A DNA stretch of 46,527 nt from Cylindrotheca closterium (Eukaryota; Bacillariophyta; Bacillariophyceae; Bacillariales; Bacillariaceae), in the NCBI GenBank assembly GCA_933822405.4, contig CAKOGP040000224.1:306571-353097 (forward strand). The letters are read 5' to 3'. Both the position numbers and the translations under genes were made by a program. This document shows positions 1 to 10,487 of the stretch, piece after piece (the stretch's first letter is position 1; every line of letters starts with the position of its first letter). A model generated the notes under the pieces. That model did not search any database, had not been told where the DNA came from, and saw only the letters and a program-made list of their open reading frames with translations.

Positions 1-2704
1 TGCTGATGGCAATTGATGAAGATGTTGCTTGATGAGAATGGCGAAGACTGCCACTGTGGAGAGAATGGAATGAATTAAAGAAGACGAAGAGTCGTAGGTA
101 ATGTAGTATAGGCTTGGATGTAGGTAATATGTTAGCTTTGTTACGTATTCCCTCAGTACTGTAGTGGTAATGTTGACAAAGGTGATGTCTTGGATGCCAT
201 TTTGGTTCCATCGGTACGGAAAATTTCCACGAGGCACTTGGTGGAATTTGCGCGCGAACCCGGTTTTTTCCGTACGTCATCAGTTTCAGAACCCATTGCG
301 CACTTCTATGCGCTCGCCCGTTGAGAATTCTTCAACCACATCAAATTTTCCTTCCGTCGGCAATGGTGAGCCTCGAGGCCGAGGAAAGCATCACCCTCTG
401 GAGGAAAACTCGTGGGTCGCGGACATTCTCTGTATCGTACCCGAATCCACCTTGTTTGTATGAAGTGATATGGATGCATTTGCCATTCTCACCTCTGAAA
501 TCACTGCTAAAGAACCTCAACAAGGTACGAAAACTACTTTTCGAGAGGTTTCGGGACGTCTACGAAGTCCCAAGGCAACATAGAGCTAGAATGTTCTGCG
601 GAAGTTGCTTATGTTGTTATACTAACGGCAATGATACCATTCTATATTCTCTATCTGGGTTCCTACAGGACAATTTTCAACCCAGACCATTGAGTTGCAA
701 ATTCGTCAGACACAATGAAATTGCACGGCCTGGACCCCATGAGTAGAGAAAGTGGAATCAGAGGTTGTGGCAACCATAGTTGATATATATGTTACGTCGG
801 GAGCGGCAGTAATTATGTTGAACATCTTTTTCTGGGCCGCAATCACACAATAATCCACCATGATTGGTTCCGTTGGTTGCTTGGACTGGACGGATAGGTG
901 TCAAGAAGACGTATTTGCCGAGTGCGACTCATATCTACCGTCACCATCAAGACAATATCTACACAGAGACTCGTTCGGAGTGTCGAACTACCAAAATTGA
1001 CGATTTGGAGCACATCAAGGTGCCATGGTGCGATGGTTCCCCTCGTTTGGACTGGCCAGTGTGGACGCCCAGAGAAGTAAAAAGTGAAGCACATGTTGTG
1101 GCAAGCGTATTTGATAGATAGACTATGGCTGGAGCGGCCATTCATACTTCTATTTGCCTCAGTTACACTACAATCTACCTTGTTTCGTTCGACTGGTTCT
1201 GTTGGGCTACCGAAACTGGTCGGCAGAAAGTCAAGAGGGCCAGTGCCTCCCATTCAACATGTGCTGGAAAGCTCGGCAGTGATCCTACCTACTCGGGGAT
1301 CCATTCGGTTGTGTTTTGTTATGAATACTTGTTGAGATATTGGAATTCCAGTGTTTGGTGCTGTCTGTTCCCCTTTCAGCATGAAGGTCGGCGTGGCCGC
1401 CCTGGAGACAGCCAACCATTCAACAATACACCAGAGCCTCCCTTGGATGCCTATTGTTTAAATTTTCTGGGACCCAGGCAATGGTTCCGCCTAGATTAAG
1501 AATCATGCCGCCCAAACGGGGTTAGAAATCATGGAAATCTGGTCCAAAAAGCCACTTGGTGGTGGTGTGGGCCGGATTTCCTAAAAATGCCTTGTTCTAA
1601 CACATATTTGTCGTCCATGGGTATGCATGAGAAGATTGGTGGCTTTGGAGTGGACATTTTCTAGGTAAAAGTGATTGAATAGCATTCACACTGCTTTTGG
1701 GATCAATCCAGGTTCATGAAACAATGTGGCTGGAACCCTTCTCAGTAGCCGAGTCGATACCCTGACACGATGGCACCAAGTTCAAAGTTGGTCAAAATAT
1801 ATATAGTAATCGAATTTGGGTGGTGGTTTGGAGGGCTATGGCGGAAAAAAGAATCTAGGATAGCATAATTTTTTTCTCTCTTTCCTACTTTTCAATTGAC
1901 TTTGTGGAATGGCCTGAAATAAGATCGATATACACAAAGATCTCTAATTCAGAGTGGACCCAATCCTAGCAAATATATATACTTATAATATCGCATTGAA
2001 ATTTATCTAAGAATGTAATCGCAACAAGGTCGTATGGTACGAGATCAGCCTCTGGCCTCTTGAGTTTTTTTTGGCAATCACACGAGTCAATATCAAGTCA
2101 ATTGAGTCAATTTGACTAACGGCTGTTTTTTTAGCCGTTACCAGAAAGTTGTTTTCTGCATTGGAGCCCCTATAACACCTCCTATGAACTTGGGATTTTT
2201 CACAAGGGATGGGCAAAGTATTCTCTAGCGCTTTGAAAAGGTTTTAGGTGCGTAGGTGTCTTTTGAAATTTTTGCTTTGTCCCAAGAATTCCAAATTCCA
2301 CCCGAATTTTGGGGGGGTATTTCGTGGATCGGGGTCATATTAAAAAACCACGAATAAGGGGGCTTAGGTAAACTGTATTTAAAAGAACGCTATTTCGCAA
2401 TTTGCGTTGTCAGTATTTGTGTCCGACCGACTCACAGACGGGATGAAGAATCATCGATCCGTGCGGGCTATTTGCAAACCTGATATTGTCCATTGCGCTT
2501 TATTGTTAAGTAAAAGTGCCTGAATCGCCCATCATTGAGAAAAGGGCTTGTACTGTATTATTGCATACAGAGATCGAATAAGGACATTGACGCAGCAGAG
2601 TGGCAAATACGACTGCTGACTTTTTGGATAACAGATAACATATACCGGTACCTTGCAATCTATCGTTACTTACACAGTTTAGGCGCTATTTTGCTCCCAA
2701 CAAG
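1..2704. other. gene-poor left flank, no supported gene
   Basis: I find no protein I recognise in these 2.7 kb. The open frames (longest about 140 codons, near 321-746 plus and 843-1253 minus) have no domain, no plausible splice extension and mutually overlapping frames, so I treat them as chance. An 8-bp perfect inverted repeat with a T-rich 8-nt loop lies at 2117-2140. A TACCGGTACC palindrome lies at 2643-2652, about 50 bp before the first gene's ATG. Confidence 0.6.
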
Positions 2705-4522
2705 ATGAGCAACATTGGCGTAGCTTATCGGCAGACATCATGGTGTGGAATAAACTGCATGGAAAACGAACGAGCGCATCACCATCATGAGATTCCGAAA
2801 GAGACGAAAACCGACCAAGTCGATGAGATTCTCACACAGGCCATGAAGCACCTTTCGTTTGATGAGTTACAACGCGAACAAGAAGAGCTTCATGGGATAA
2901 CAGTAGTAAACGCTACTAAAGAGGATGGGGATATTGAAGGAATGCTGATGGCCTTGGAAGGTCACCTGAATCTTCTCAAGCCAGGAACCAAGTTCGAATC
3001 TGCTGAATTGATTAACTCGTCTTACGTTTCAAGAAGGGAATTTCTTGTGATGTTTCTTAGTGGCAACCGATATGATCCAAAAGCTGCGGCAGAACAACTG
3101 ATACGGCACTTTGACTTGAAATTTCATTTGTTTGGACAGAGCAAACTTACCAAAGATATTACCTTGGCCGATTTAGATGCTGACGACATTAGCAGTCTCT
3201 TATCTGGCAGCATGCAGTTCTTAAAAAGAAACGATCGTTCGAACCGCACGATTGTTTTGGAACTCCCTGGACTACGCTTTTATAAAGATCTTCGAAATGA
3301 GCTGAGGGCTAGATTCTACTTGTTTATGGATATGATGCAGTCAATTGAAGATCCGAGTAGAGGTGTTTGCTTCATCAGCTACTGTGTTGATGAGTTCCAG
3401 GACATCTACAATGGTGCTGGATTTGTGGAGAATATGCGCCTAGCGCTAGCCATCCCCACGAACATTGGCGGGATGCACCTGTGCATCAGCGATCCAAGGT
3501 AAGAGAAATTCTTCCATATATATTGGATATTTATTTTCACCAATCGTGCGTGATTCTGACGCCTTGAAACGAAATAATAATAGAGAGTCCATCATCGCAA
3601 AAGCCGCAATGACATTAATGCCTGCTCGTCTGAGAGCAAAAACCAAAGTGCATCTTGGTAGCCATCAAGAATGCCAATACATGCTGTCCACCTTTGGCAT
3701 CAGTCGAAAGGCACTCCCTTTTTTCGACGATACGAATGATATCTGTCTGAATGACCACAAGACTTGGTACCATCAACGATTGTCTGCCGAAAACATCTCG
3801 GCAAACCCTACTTTCAATACGTTGCAACCCACCAATTGTGATGTTGTCTTCAATGGGAGAACGACCAATGGCAACGGAAATGAACGACTCCGGAACCTAA
3901 CCATTCAGTATGCACCATCATACGACTCGTCGAACGTTGAGGACAAGAGAAGAATTGTAAGCACCATGATGGGAAATATTCAGAGCAACGGGGGAAGATT
4001 TTTGAAATGGAGTAGTACCACGGAAGAATGGAAGGAAGTGCCGCATTTGGAAGTCCGAGAAAAAGGTAAGAACCAGCAGCATTGAGATTTATGATTCGCG
4101 AGTGCAAAGTGGGATATTTCATCTAAACTTGTATGGCTCTATTATATATAGTTTGCCAAATGTTTCGTAATCTGAGACGGCGTGCAGCTCAACAGCAAAG
4201 ACCGGAATTACCGTTGCAAGTTGTGAAAGACGTTTCTGAGAACGATGTCTTGTTTGGAAGGCGAAAAGAGCATCCAGGTAACTTAAGGCTACGACTACTG
4301 ATAGAAAGTCTCGCTGCAGAATATGATGCTGCTTCAAGGGGAAGGAAGAAGCAATTGACGACGTTGGTGATCCAAGAAATAGAACAGAATGGCGGTAGAT
4401 TTCTTGAAAAGGTCAAGAGCGAATCCTGGGTAGAACTCTCTCGACAAGCATTGGGAGACAAATTGTCATCTCAATTCCGGAACTACAGAAGGCGGCAGAA
4501 AGAGAAAGGCTTGGCCAAATGA
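2705..4522 (+). CDS. CRAL-TRIO-like plus double DUF6824 protein (cluster member A)
   Basis: Three exons: 2705-3498, 3584-4065, 4152-4522. The introns (85 and 86 bp) have GT-AG ends and join in frame to give about 548 residues. Order of parts: a Cys/His-rich N-terminus (WCGINC, then HHHH near residue 25), the box LSFDELQREQEELHG (about 50-64), an alpha-helical region with GNRYDPKAAAEQ resembling the CRAL-TRIO N-lobe, a Sec14-like core, and two repeats of about 85 residues each. The repeats show the pattern D-V-x-F-x-G-R...GN.RLR...YD...GGRFL...W.E...FRN.RRR, which I recognise as DUF6824-like. The N-half suggests binding of a small lipophilic ligand by family analogy; the role of the repeats is unknown, though their basic FRNxRRR ends could contact nucleic acid (inference). 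Its two introns sit at positions not shared with any neighbour. Start chosen as the first in-frame ATG before the conserved box. Confidence 0.85.
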
Positions 4523-4590
4523 TACTGTAACATTCGGATTCGGTTAAGTTAACGATCACTATAGTTTGACTTCTCCCGAACGTTGCGAAT

Positions 4591-5175
4591 TTGGAAGAAT
4601 TCCCGTATAGGTACAGCAGTGTAAAACACAGATTGAAGAAGGTTACAACGCCGGAAGCCCAAGCAAAGGAGGGTCGTGCCAATTTCGACTCCATGGTAGA
4701 GAGTGTCAAACGCAATGATGGGCCCTTTCGGAAGCTGGATATAGGTGTTTCGTCTTGGATTGAAGTACCCATGCCAGAAGCAAGAGAAAAGATCGTCCAA
4801 ATATTACGAAACCTCCGACACCCTCATCGTGCCTCTCAGCGAAAGGGGGCACAACCGGCAGCTTCACAAGCGCCATGAATGATTGTAGACACTCTATATA
4901 AGAACGACGTCTTGTTTGGTATACAGCAATGGCTCCAAGGGAACCAAAACATACAACAATTTGTCGAAAATTCGGCCGAAGAATATGATGCCGCAACTTT
5001 TGGCAAGAAGAAGCGAATTGTGGAAGAGCTAGTGGCAGCAAATTCAACAATCTGGAGGTAGACTGTCGAAGCAAATGCATGACGGAAATTATGAAGTCGT
5101 GTTCAATGAGGCAGCTAAAACTTGAGAATAAGATCGAAATGTCACATTCGAAAGGCTAATCGGGAACGGAAGGAA
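4591..5175 (+). pseudogene. relic of the double DUF6824 region
   Basis: Only about 70 bp after member A there is a decayed copy of the C-terminal half of this family. Remnants of repeat 1 (SWIEVPMPEAREKIVQ and LRNLRHPH) are followed by a TGA at 4876-4878. Repeat 2 continues in the same frame (NDVLFG, AEEYDAATFGKKK), then a frameshift near 5045 is needed to pick up GGRL and the EVVFNEAAK segment, and a second frameshift to reach the basic SKCHIRKANRERKEQ end. No CRAL-TRIO part is present. The repeated disruptions make a working protein unlikely. It points to a partial duplication next to member A followed by decay. Confidence 0.75.
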
Positions 5176-5590
5176 CAGAAGCTGTCCTTGAAACTACCGA
5201 TAAGCACCCACCAAGTCAGTCGCAATGATATCTCTATATGCACGGGCGGGGCTTCCCCGCCATCACAGTCAATCAAAAACAAATGGATATATGTGCTAGA
5301 CCTGATTTATATGGGATCACTTTTTAAGGATTAGTAATGCACCGCGCAACGAATTGTGTGAAGGCGCGGCACAGAAATGCGCGATTGATTGATTCATTCA
5401 TTCATTCGGTTTTGGTACAGTAGCGTTTTTTATCGGACAAGAGTCTTTTTCTCGCGGAGAAATATTAAAAAATATTTATTGCGTCTTCGCAGAAACGCGA
5501 TGAAGATATTCGGGTCAGGCAGGCGGTTGCGGATACATTATAAAATTTGATTTGACATCATGTTGCACAATATCATAACTACACCTATGA
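5176..5590 (+). other. intergenic region with short tandem repeat
   Basis: No gene seen. It holds a short ATTG/ATTC tetranucleotide repeat at about 5383-5407 and an AT-rich stretch (about 5460-5480). It is the only space available for the promoter of the next gene. Confidence 0.5.
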
Positions 5591-7330
5591 ATGATGAGTT
5601 CCTTCAACGCTCAACTCATTGAGAACGCCTCATGCTGTGGACTTCAGCAAAACCTTACGTCTGAATTTAAGCAAGAAGATGTTGATGCCATTCTTGCTCA
5701 GGGAATGCAGCACCTAAATTTTGATGAGCTTCAAAGGGAACAAGAGGTCTTACACGGAGTTGGGGATTTGGTACTAGGAGAAGAAAAGAATCAGGAGAGG
5801 TTGTCATTGCTACAGCGTTTCGATGATCGCCTCCAACGTCGGAAGAAATGTACCGTGTATGAATCAGCTGAAGTGATGAACAGAGCATATGTCACAAATT
5901 TGGAGTTGCGAATGCACTTTTTGTACGGCAATCGTTGGGATCCGGAGGCTGCAGCAGATCAGTTTCTGAGATTTTTGGAGATGAAGAAACAACTTTTCGG
6001 TATGGACAAAGTCGTGAAAGATCTCACTCTGAACGATCTCGACAAGGATGACAAGGAGAATCTGTTAGGCGGAAGTTTACAAATATTGCCGTGTACAGAT
6101 CGCTCAGGGAGAAGCATCATACTGGAATTACCAGGGCTTCGTTCCTTCAAACATCTTCGAAATGAACTGAGAGCTAGGTTTTACATGTGCGTGAATCTTT
6201 GGTCGCAAACGAAGCGAGGCGTCGTCTGGATTAGTTACGCTGTAGGCCAATACCGTGACACCATGAATGGAAAGGGCTTCGTGGAGACGACAAAAATGAT
6301 GATGTGCATGCCGGATCATTGTGCCGGTATTCATTTGTGCACAGGTATGTCGGCTGTGTCGCTGTTGTTTTCAGGGCAAAATGATTTTGCTTAGCACACG
6401 CTAACACTCTACTTCCTTGCTGCTTCGAACGCAGATGATCCTTCAGAGGCCGTCATATGCAAAGCAGCCATGGCATTGACCTCCGCTGAGTGGAAAGCGA
6501 AAACAAGAATACACTATGGAAGTCACACAGAATGCCAGTACCTATTGAATACATTCGGAATACCACGTGTTGCGCTTCCGTTCACTATGAGAAATGAGGC
6601 AATCTTGGAGGATCATATGGCTTGGTACAAACAATGCCTCAACGAAGAACACACTTCAACGGGAGGTACGAGCGTAGTTCGAAGTCAATTGGATCCGCCT
6701 AATCAGAACGACGTCCTATTTGCAGGGAGAAAGTTTAGCGAGAATGGCAACGAGGAACTGAGGTTGATGGCCATGCAGTACTTTCAATCATATGTAGGAG
6801 GAAATCCCAGAGAGCGTAGGGCGATCGTGGACACAATGGTGGGACATATCAGTCGCAAGGGCGGACGCTTCCTGAAGCTGGACGACGATCCCAGCTCAGC
6901 TTGGGTGGAAGTACCAATGGCCGAAGTGCGTGAAAAGATTGTCCAGATGTTCCGGAACTTGCGACGTCCCCGGGCACCCCAGCAAAAGAAGACACGAGTT
7001 GCCACATCGAGCCATCTTCCACTTCTCGATGAGACTGAAATAGCTTCAACCGATATCTTGTTTGGACGAAGATTTTTTCATGATGGGAACCAACGGCTAA
7101 GAGACATGGTGGAAAGCTTGGCTTCAGAATATGATGCAGCGACTAGAGGTAGAAAGAAGCAACTGGTGGACTCGCTGATCGAGGAGATCAAATCATCGAG
7201 TGGTCGATTTTTACGACAGGTGAAAGGAGGAAAATGGCAAGAGGTCTCCGATGATTCTATGATTCTCTCCAAAGTGTCCTCACACTTTCGAAACTATCGA
7301 AGAAGCAATAGAGACTTGCAAGAAAAGTAA
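5591..7330 (+). CDS. CRAL-TRIO-like plus double DUF6824 protein (cluster member B)
   Basis: Two exons, 5591-6344 and 6435-7330, with a 90-bp GT-AG intron; the join restores the codon for the first Asp in the segment HLCTDDPSEA. The product is 549 residues. Parts: SCCGL near residue 13, the box LNFDELQREQEVLHG, the Sec14-like region (NRWDPEAAADQFL, LFGMDKVVKDLTL, DRSGRSIILELPGLR, GVVWISYAVGQY, KTRIHYGSHTECQYLL), then DUF6824-like repeats starting NDVLFAGRKF and TDILFGRRFF and ending FRNLRRPR and FRNYRRSN. The gene begins with two ATG codons in a row; the first is used here. Its 3' half is closest to member C and part of its Sec14-like region is closest to member D, so the gene has probably exchanged sequence with both. 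Molecular function is unknown; lipid-ligand binding is inferred only from the fold. Confidence 0.88.
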
Positions 7331-8462
7331 ATATACAAAGCGTAAGAGCAGAATGGAGCTTCAGTCGATGTGTAGTAGAATGAAATTGGTGGTGGTAGTC
7401 AAACATGTTTTGTTGAACACGACGAAGTGAACCTATGTAGTATATATTTGTACAGGAACTCATGAAGTTGGCGCATCAATTGAAGTTCAAAATAATAAGC
7501 GAAGATTCAAATTATGATGATATCAATAATATCATTCCTTTCGATAACCGAATCACCATCGTCACCCTCCACACCTTCGAGATAGGATATAAAACGTTTG
7601 CTAGGGGCTTTTTAAACAGCACACCCGCCAGTCACAGCTGATACTATAGCTAAGATGAAAAGACATCAGATCGTTTTGAGCTGATTACCGCAGTCACCGC
7701 AGTAGTCCATCATCTCTGTCACCTGTAGGTCACATACGAGCTAGTCCTTCAAGAAGGCCGAACTAGAATGGCATGAAATCGCATTTGTTTGCTTCAGAAT
7801 ACATACAGTATGTAGCATCTATTCGAGCTGACTGCGCCCCTTCCACGCCAAAGCGAGACAGGCGCCATAGACCAGCACTGTCGTCTAAAGATCACATATA
7901 AAAGAGCTAGCTGCAAGTCCATATCTCACCAATCACCTGCGTCGTCTTCCAAGAAAGCCAAACGAGTTTGTCATAACCTTGCAGTATTTTGGCTATCGGG
8001 TACCAGGTACCGGTGCCCTCAGCCTATTCTGGTTCCAGTGAGTGACCGAACCTGTACCGGTACCGGTAGGGATACATTAAGCAATTATTTGGGTCCAAAG
8101 TCATCCTACCGGTACTTAAGAGGTCTGATCGGTTTTTATGATGAAAATAATGGTCATACGGCCAACATTGCGATGGTCGGAAGTGCGAAATGTTCCACGT
8201 GACTACTGTAGTCTTTCTGTCGCTGGCGATCCGCTGTTTCCGAACTAAAAGTTGTTGCATGACGTCATGAGGACAGAAGTGCCCGGAAAAAAAAGTATTC
8301 TCCAAAAGATTATTTAATGATATTGCGGTCCTGATCAAGCATATATTGAAGAACAGAATCGAGCAGCTGCGCGCGACACCTTCGATCATCTTGTCTTCGC
8401 AAAATATCATCATCATCTTCGCCCATACCAAAATAATAAGACTATTCTGATAACCATATCAA
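7331..8462. other. intergenic region with GTACCGGTAC-type palindromes
   Basis: No gene supported. A cluster of palindromic words lies at 8000-8015, 8054-8068 (GTACCGGTACCGGTA) and 8108-8115. The ATG of member C follows about 350 bp later. Confidence 0.5.
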
Positions 8463-10103
8463 ATGATGAGTTCCTTTGACGCTCAATTCATTGACAACGC
8501 TTCATGCTGTGGACTTTCTAGGCAAGAGTCATCTGTGTCTGAATTCAAGCAAGAAGAGTTCGATGCCATGCTTGCTCAGGGAATGCAGCATCTGAGTTTT
8601 GATGAGCTTCAGAGGGAACAAGAAGACTTGCATGGAGTTGGAGAAATGATCGACAAAGAAAACCATCAGGAAACGATATCTTTGCTGCAGCGTTTTGATG
8701 ACCAACTTCAGCGTCGGAAGAAACATACCGTATATGAATCAGCTGAAGTGATGAACAGAGACTATGTCACCAGTTCGGAGTTAAGACTTCCTTTTTTGCA
8801 TGCCAATCGCTGGAACCCCGAGGCTGCAGCTGATCAGTTTTTGAGTTTTTTTGAGATGAAGAAACAACTTTTCGGTATGGACAAAGTCGTGAAAGATCTC
8901 ACTCTGAACGATCTCGACGAGGATGACAAGGAGAACCTTTTGGCAGGAAGTCTACAACTATTGCCTTGCACAGATCGTTCAGGAAGAACGTTAGCACTGG
9001 AATTACCAGGGCTTCGTTCCTTCAAGAATCTTCGAAATGAGCTGAGAGCTAGGTTTTACATGTTGGCGAATCTATGCTCCCATCTGAAACGAGGCGTCGT
9101 CTGGATCAGTTACGCTGTAGGCCAATACCACGACACTATGAATGGAAAGGGCTTCGCGGAGACGGCAGGATTGGTGAAGTGTATGCCGATGCATCTTGCT
9201 GGAATTCACTTGTGCACAGATGACCCTACAGAGGCACTCATAAACAAAGCAGCGTTGGGGGTGTTCCCCGCTAAGTGGAAAGCAAAAACAAGAGTACACT
9301 ACGGAAGTCACACAGAATGCCAGTACCTATTGAATACATTCGGAATACAACGTGTTTCGCTACCACTCACCATTATGAAGAATGAGCCAATCTTGAAGGA
9401 TCACATGACTTGGTACAAACAATGCCTCAACGAAGAACAAACTTCAGCGAGAGGTAGGAATTCGGTTGTAAATGACTTGGAACCCGAGCCGTGCGATGTC
9501 CTGTTTGCAGGGAGAAAGTTTAGCGGGAATGGCAATGAGGAACTGAGGGTAATGGCCATGCAGTACGTTCAATCATATGTAGGAGGAAATCCGAAAGAAC
9601 GTAGGACCATTGTGGACACCATGGTGGAACATGTCAGTCGCAAGGGCGGACGCTTCCTGAAGTTGGACGACCACAGCTCGGCTTGGGTGGAAGTACCAAT
9701 GGCCGAAGTGCGTGAAAAGATTGCCCAGATGTTCCGGAACTTGCGACGTCCCCGAGCACCCCAACAAAAGAAGGCACCAGTTGCCACATCGAGCCATCTA
9801 CCACTTCTCGATGAGACTGAAATAGCTTCAACCGATATCTTGTTTGGACGAAGAGTTGGCCATGATGGGAACCAACGGCTAAGAGACATGGTGGAAAGCA
9901 TGGCTTCAGAATATGATGCAGCGACTAGAGGTAGAAAGAAGCAACTGGTGGACTCGCTGATCGAGGAGATCAAGTCATCGAATGGTCGGTTTTTACGACG
10001 GGTGGAAGGAAGAAAATGGCAAGAGGTGTCAGATGATGCTGTCATTGTCTCTAAAGTGTCTTCACACTTTCGAAACTATCGCAGAAGCAACAGAGACATA
10101 TAA
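8463..10103 (+). CDS. CRAL-TRIO-like plus double DUF6824 protein (cluster member C, intronless)
   Basis: A single uninterrupted frame of 546 residues, the clearest view of the family. Parts by residue: SCCGL at 14-18; box LSFDELQREQEDLHGV at 44-59; CRAL-TRIO N-lobe-like helices about 107-135; Sec14-like core about 140-305 with DRSGR (171-175), LPGLR (181-185), GVVWISYAVGQY (211-222) and KTRVHYGSHTECQYL (275-289); DUF6824-like repeat 1 at about 344-429 (CDVLFAGRKF...GGRFLKL...FRNLRRPR); repeat 2 at about 457-541 (TDILFGRRVG...EYDAATRGRKK...HFRNYRRS). The last third of the Sec14 region matches the usual ILNAP-to-exit pattern only loosely, so this is a divergent member. It lacks the intron that B and D carry at the CT/DD codons. 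Its N-half is near identical to D and its C-half to B. Biochemical role unknown. Confidence 0.9.
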   Translation: MMSSFDAQFIDNASCCGLSRQESSVSEFKQEEFDAMLAQGMQHLSFDELQREQEDLHGVGEMIDKENHQETISLLQRFDDQLQRRKKHTVYESAEVMNRDYVTSSELRLPFLHANRWNPEAAADQFLSFFEMKKQLFGMDKVVKDLTLNDLDEDDKENLLAGSLQLLPCTDRSGRTLALELPGLRSFKNLRNELRARFYMLANLCSHLKRGVVWISYAVGQYHDTMNGKGFAETAGLVKCMPMHLAGIHLCTDDPTEALINKAALGVFPAKWKAKTRVHYGSHTECQYLLNTFGIQRVSLPLTIMKNEPILKDHMTWYKQCLNEEQTSARGRNSVVNDLEPEPCDVLFAGRKFSGNGNEELRVMAMQYVQSYVGGNPKERRTIVDTMVEHVSRKGGRFLKLDDHSSAWVEVPMAEVREKIAQMFRNLRRPRAPQQKKAPVATSSHLPLLDETEIASTDILFGRRVGHDGNQRLRDMVESMASEYDAATRGRKKQLVDSLIEEIKSSNGRFLRRVEGRKWQEVSDDAVIVSKVSSHFRNYRRSNRDI

Positions 10104-10487
10104 TAGACATAAATATACAAAGTTAGAGATCTTTCAAAATCGAGCGTCAGTCGTCCCATTTTTCTAAGAATTGCTATCTACGCGTATTGGCTACCGGTAC
10201 TATCCAAAACATCGTCATACTAGCTAGGGGTATAAAATACATAATACATGATTGTTTCGATGAAGAGTTCTACACTGGTGTATATGACGTCATGAAGGGG
10301 GGGGGGGCAGATCTGACCACCAAAATCATGCGGTACGCGCAGTGACACTTTTTGTGATTTTCCGTACCGCGGTACCTCATCGTACCGCTCAAATATGATA
10401 GACAAAAGTAAAATTTTCGCAACCGCATCGGACCGTAATACCGGTAGTAGGTGAAGTAGGGGCACATGTACCACGCACCGTCAACTG
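10104..10487. other. intergenic region with palindromic words and a poly-G run
   Basis: No gene. CTACCGGTAC lies at 10191-10200 and the 12-bp palindrome GTACCGCGGTAC at 10364-10375. A run of about eleven G lies near 10297-10308. The ATG of member D follows directly. Confidence 0.5.

Noticed and set aside
321..746. 141-codon open frame on the plus strand in the left flank
   Set aside because: No domain, no targeting signal, overlapping frames of similar length on the other strand and no splice partners; composition looks non-coding.
843..1253. 136-codon open frame on the minus strand
   Set aside because: Not recognisable, overlapped by several plus-strand frames of similar length; best explained as chance.
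2117..2140. Hairpin TAACGGCT-8 nt-AGCCGTTA, possible terminator
   Set aside because: A stem-loop with a T-run is a bacterial terminator pattern; this is eukaryotic DNA and no gene ends here. Left as a curiosity.
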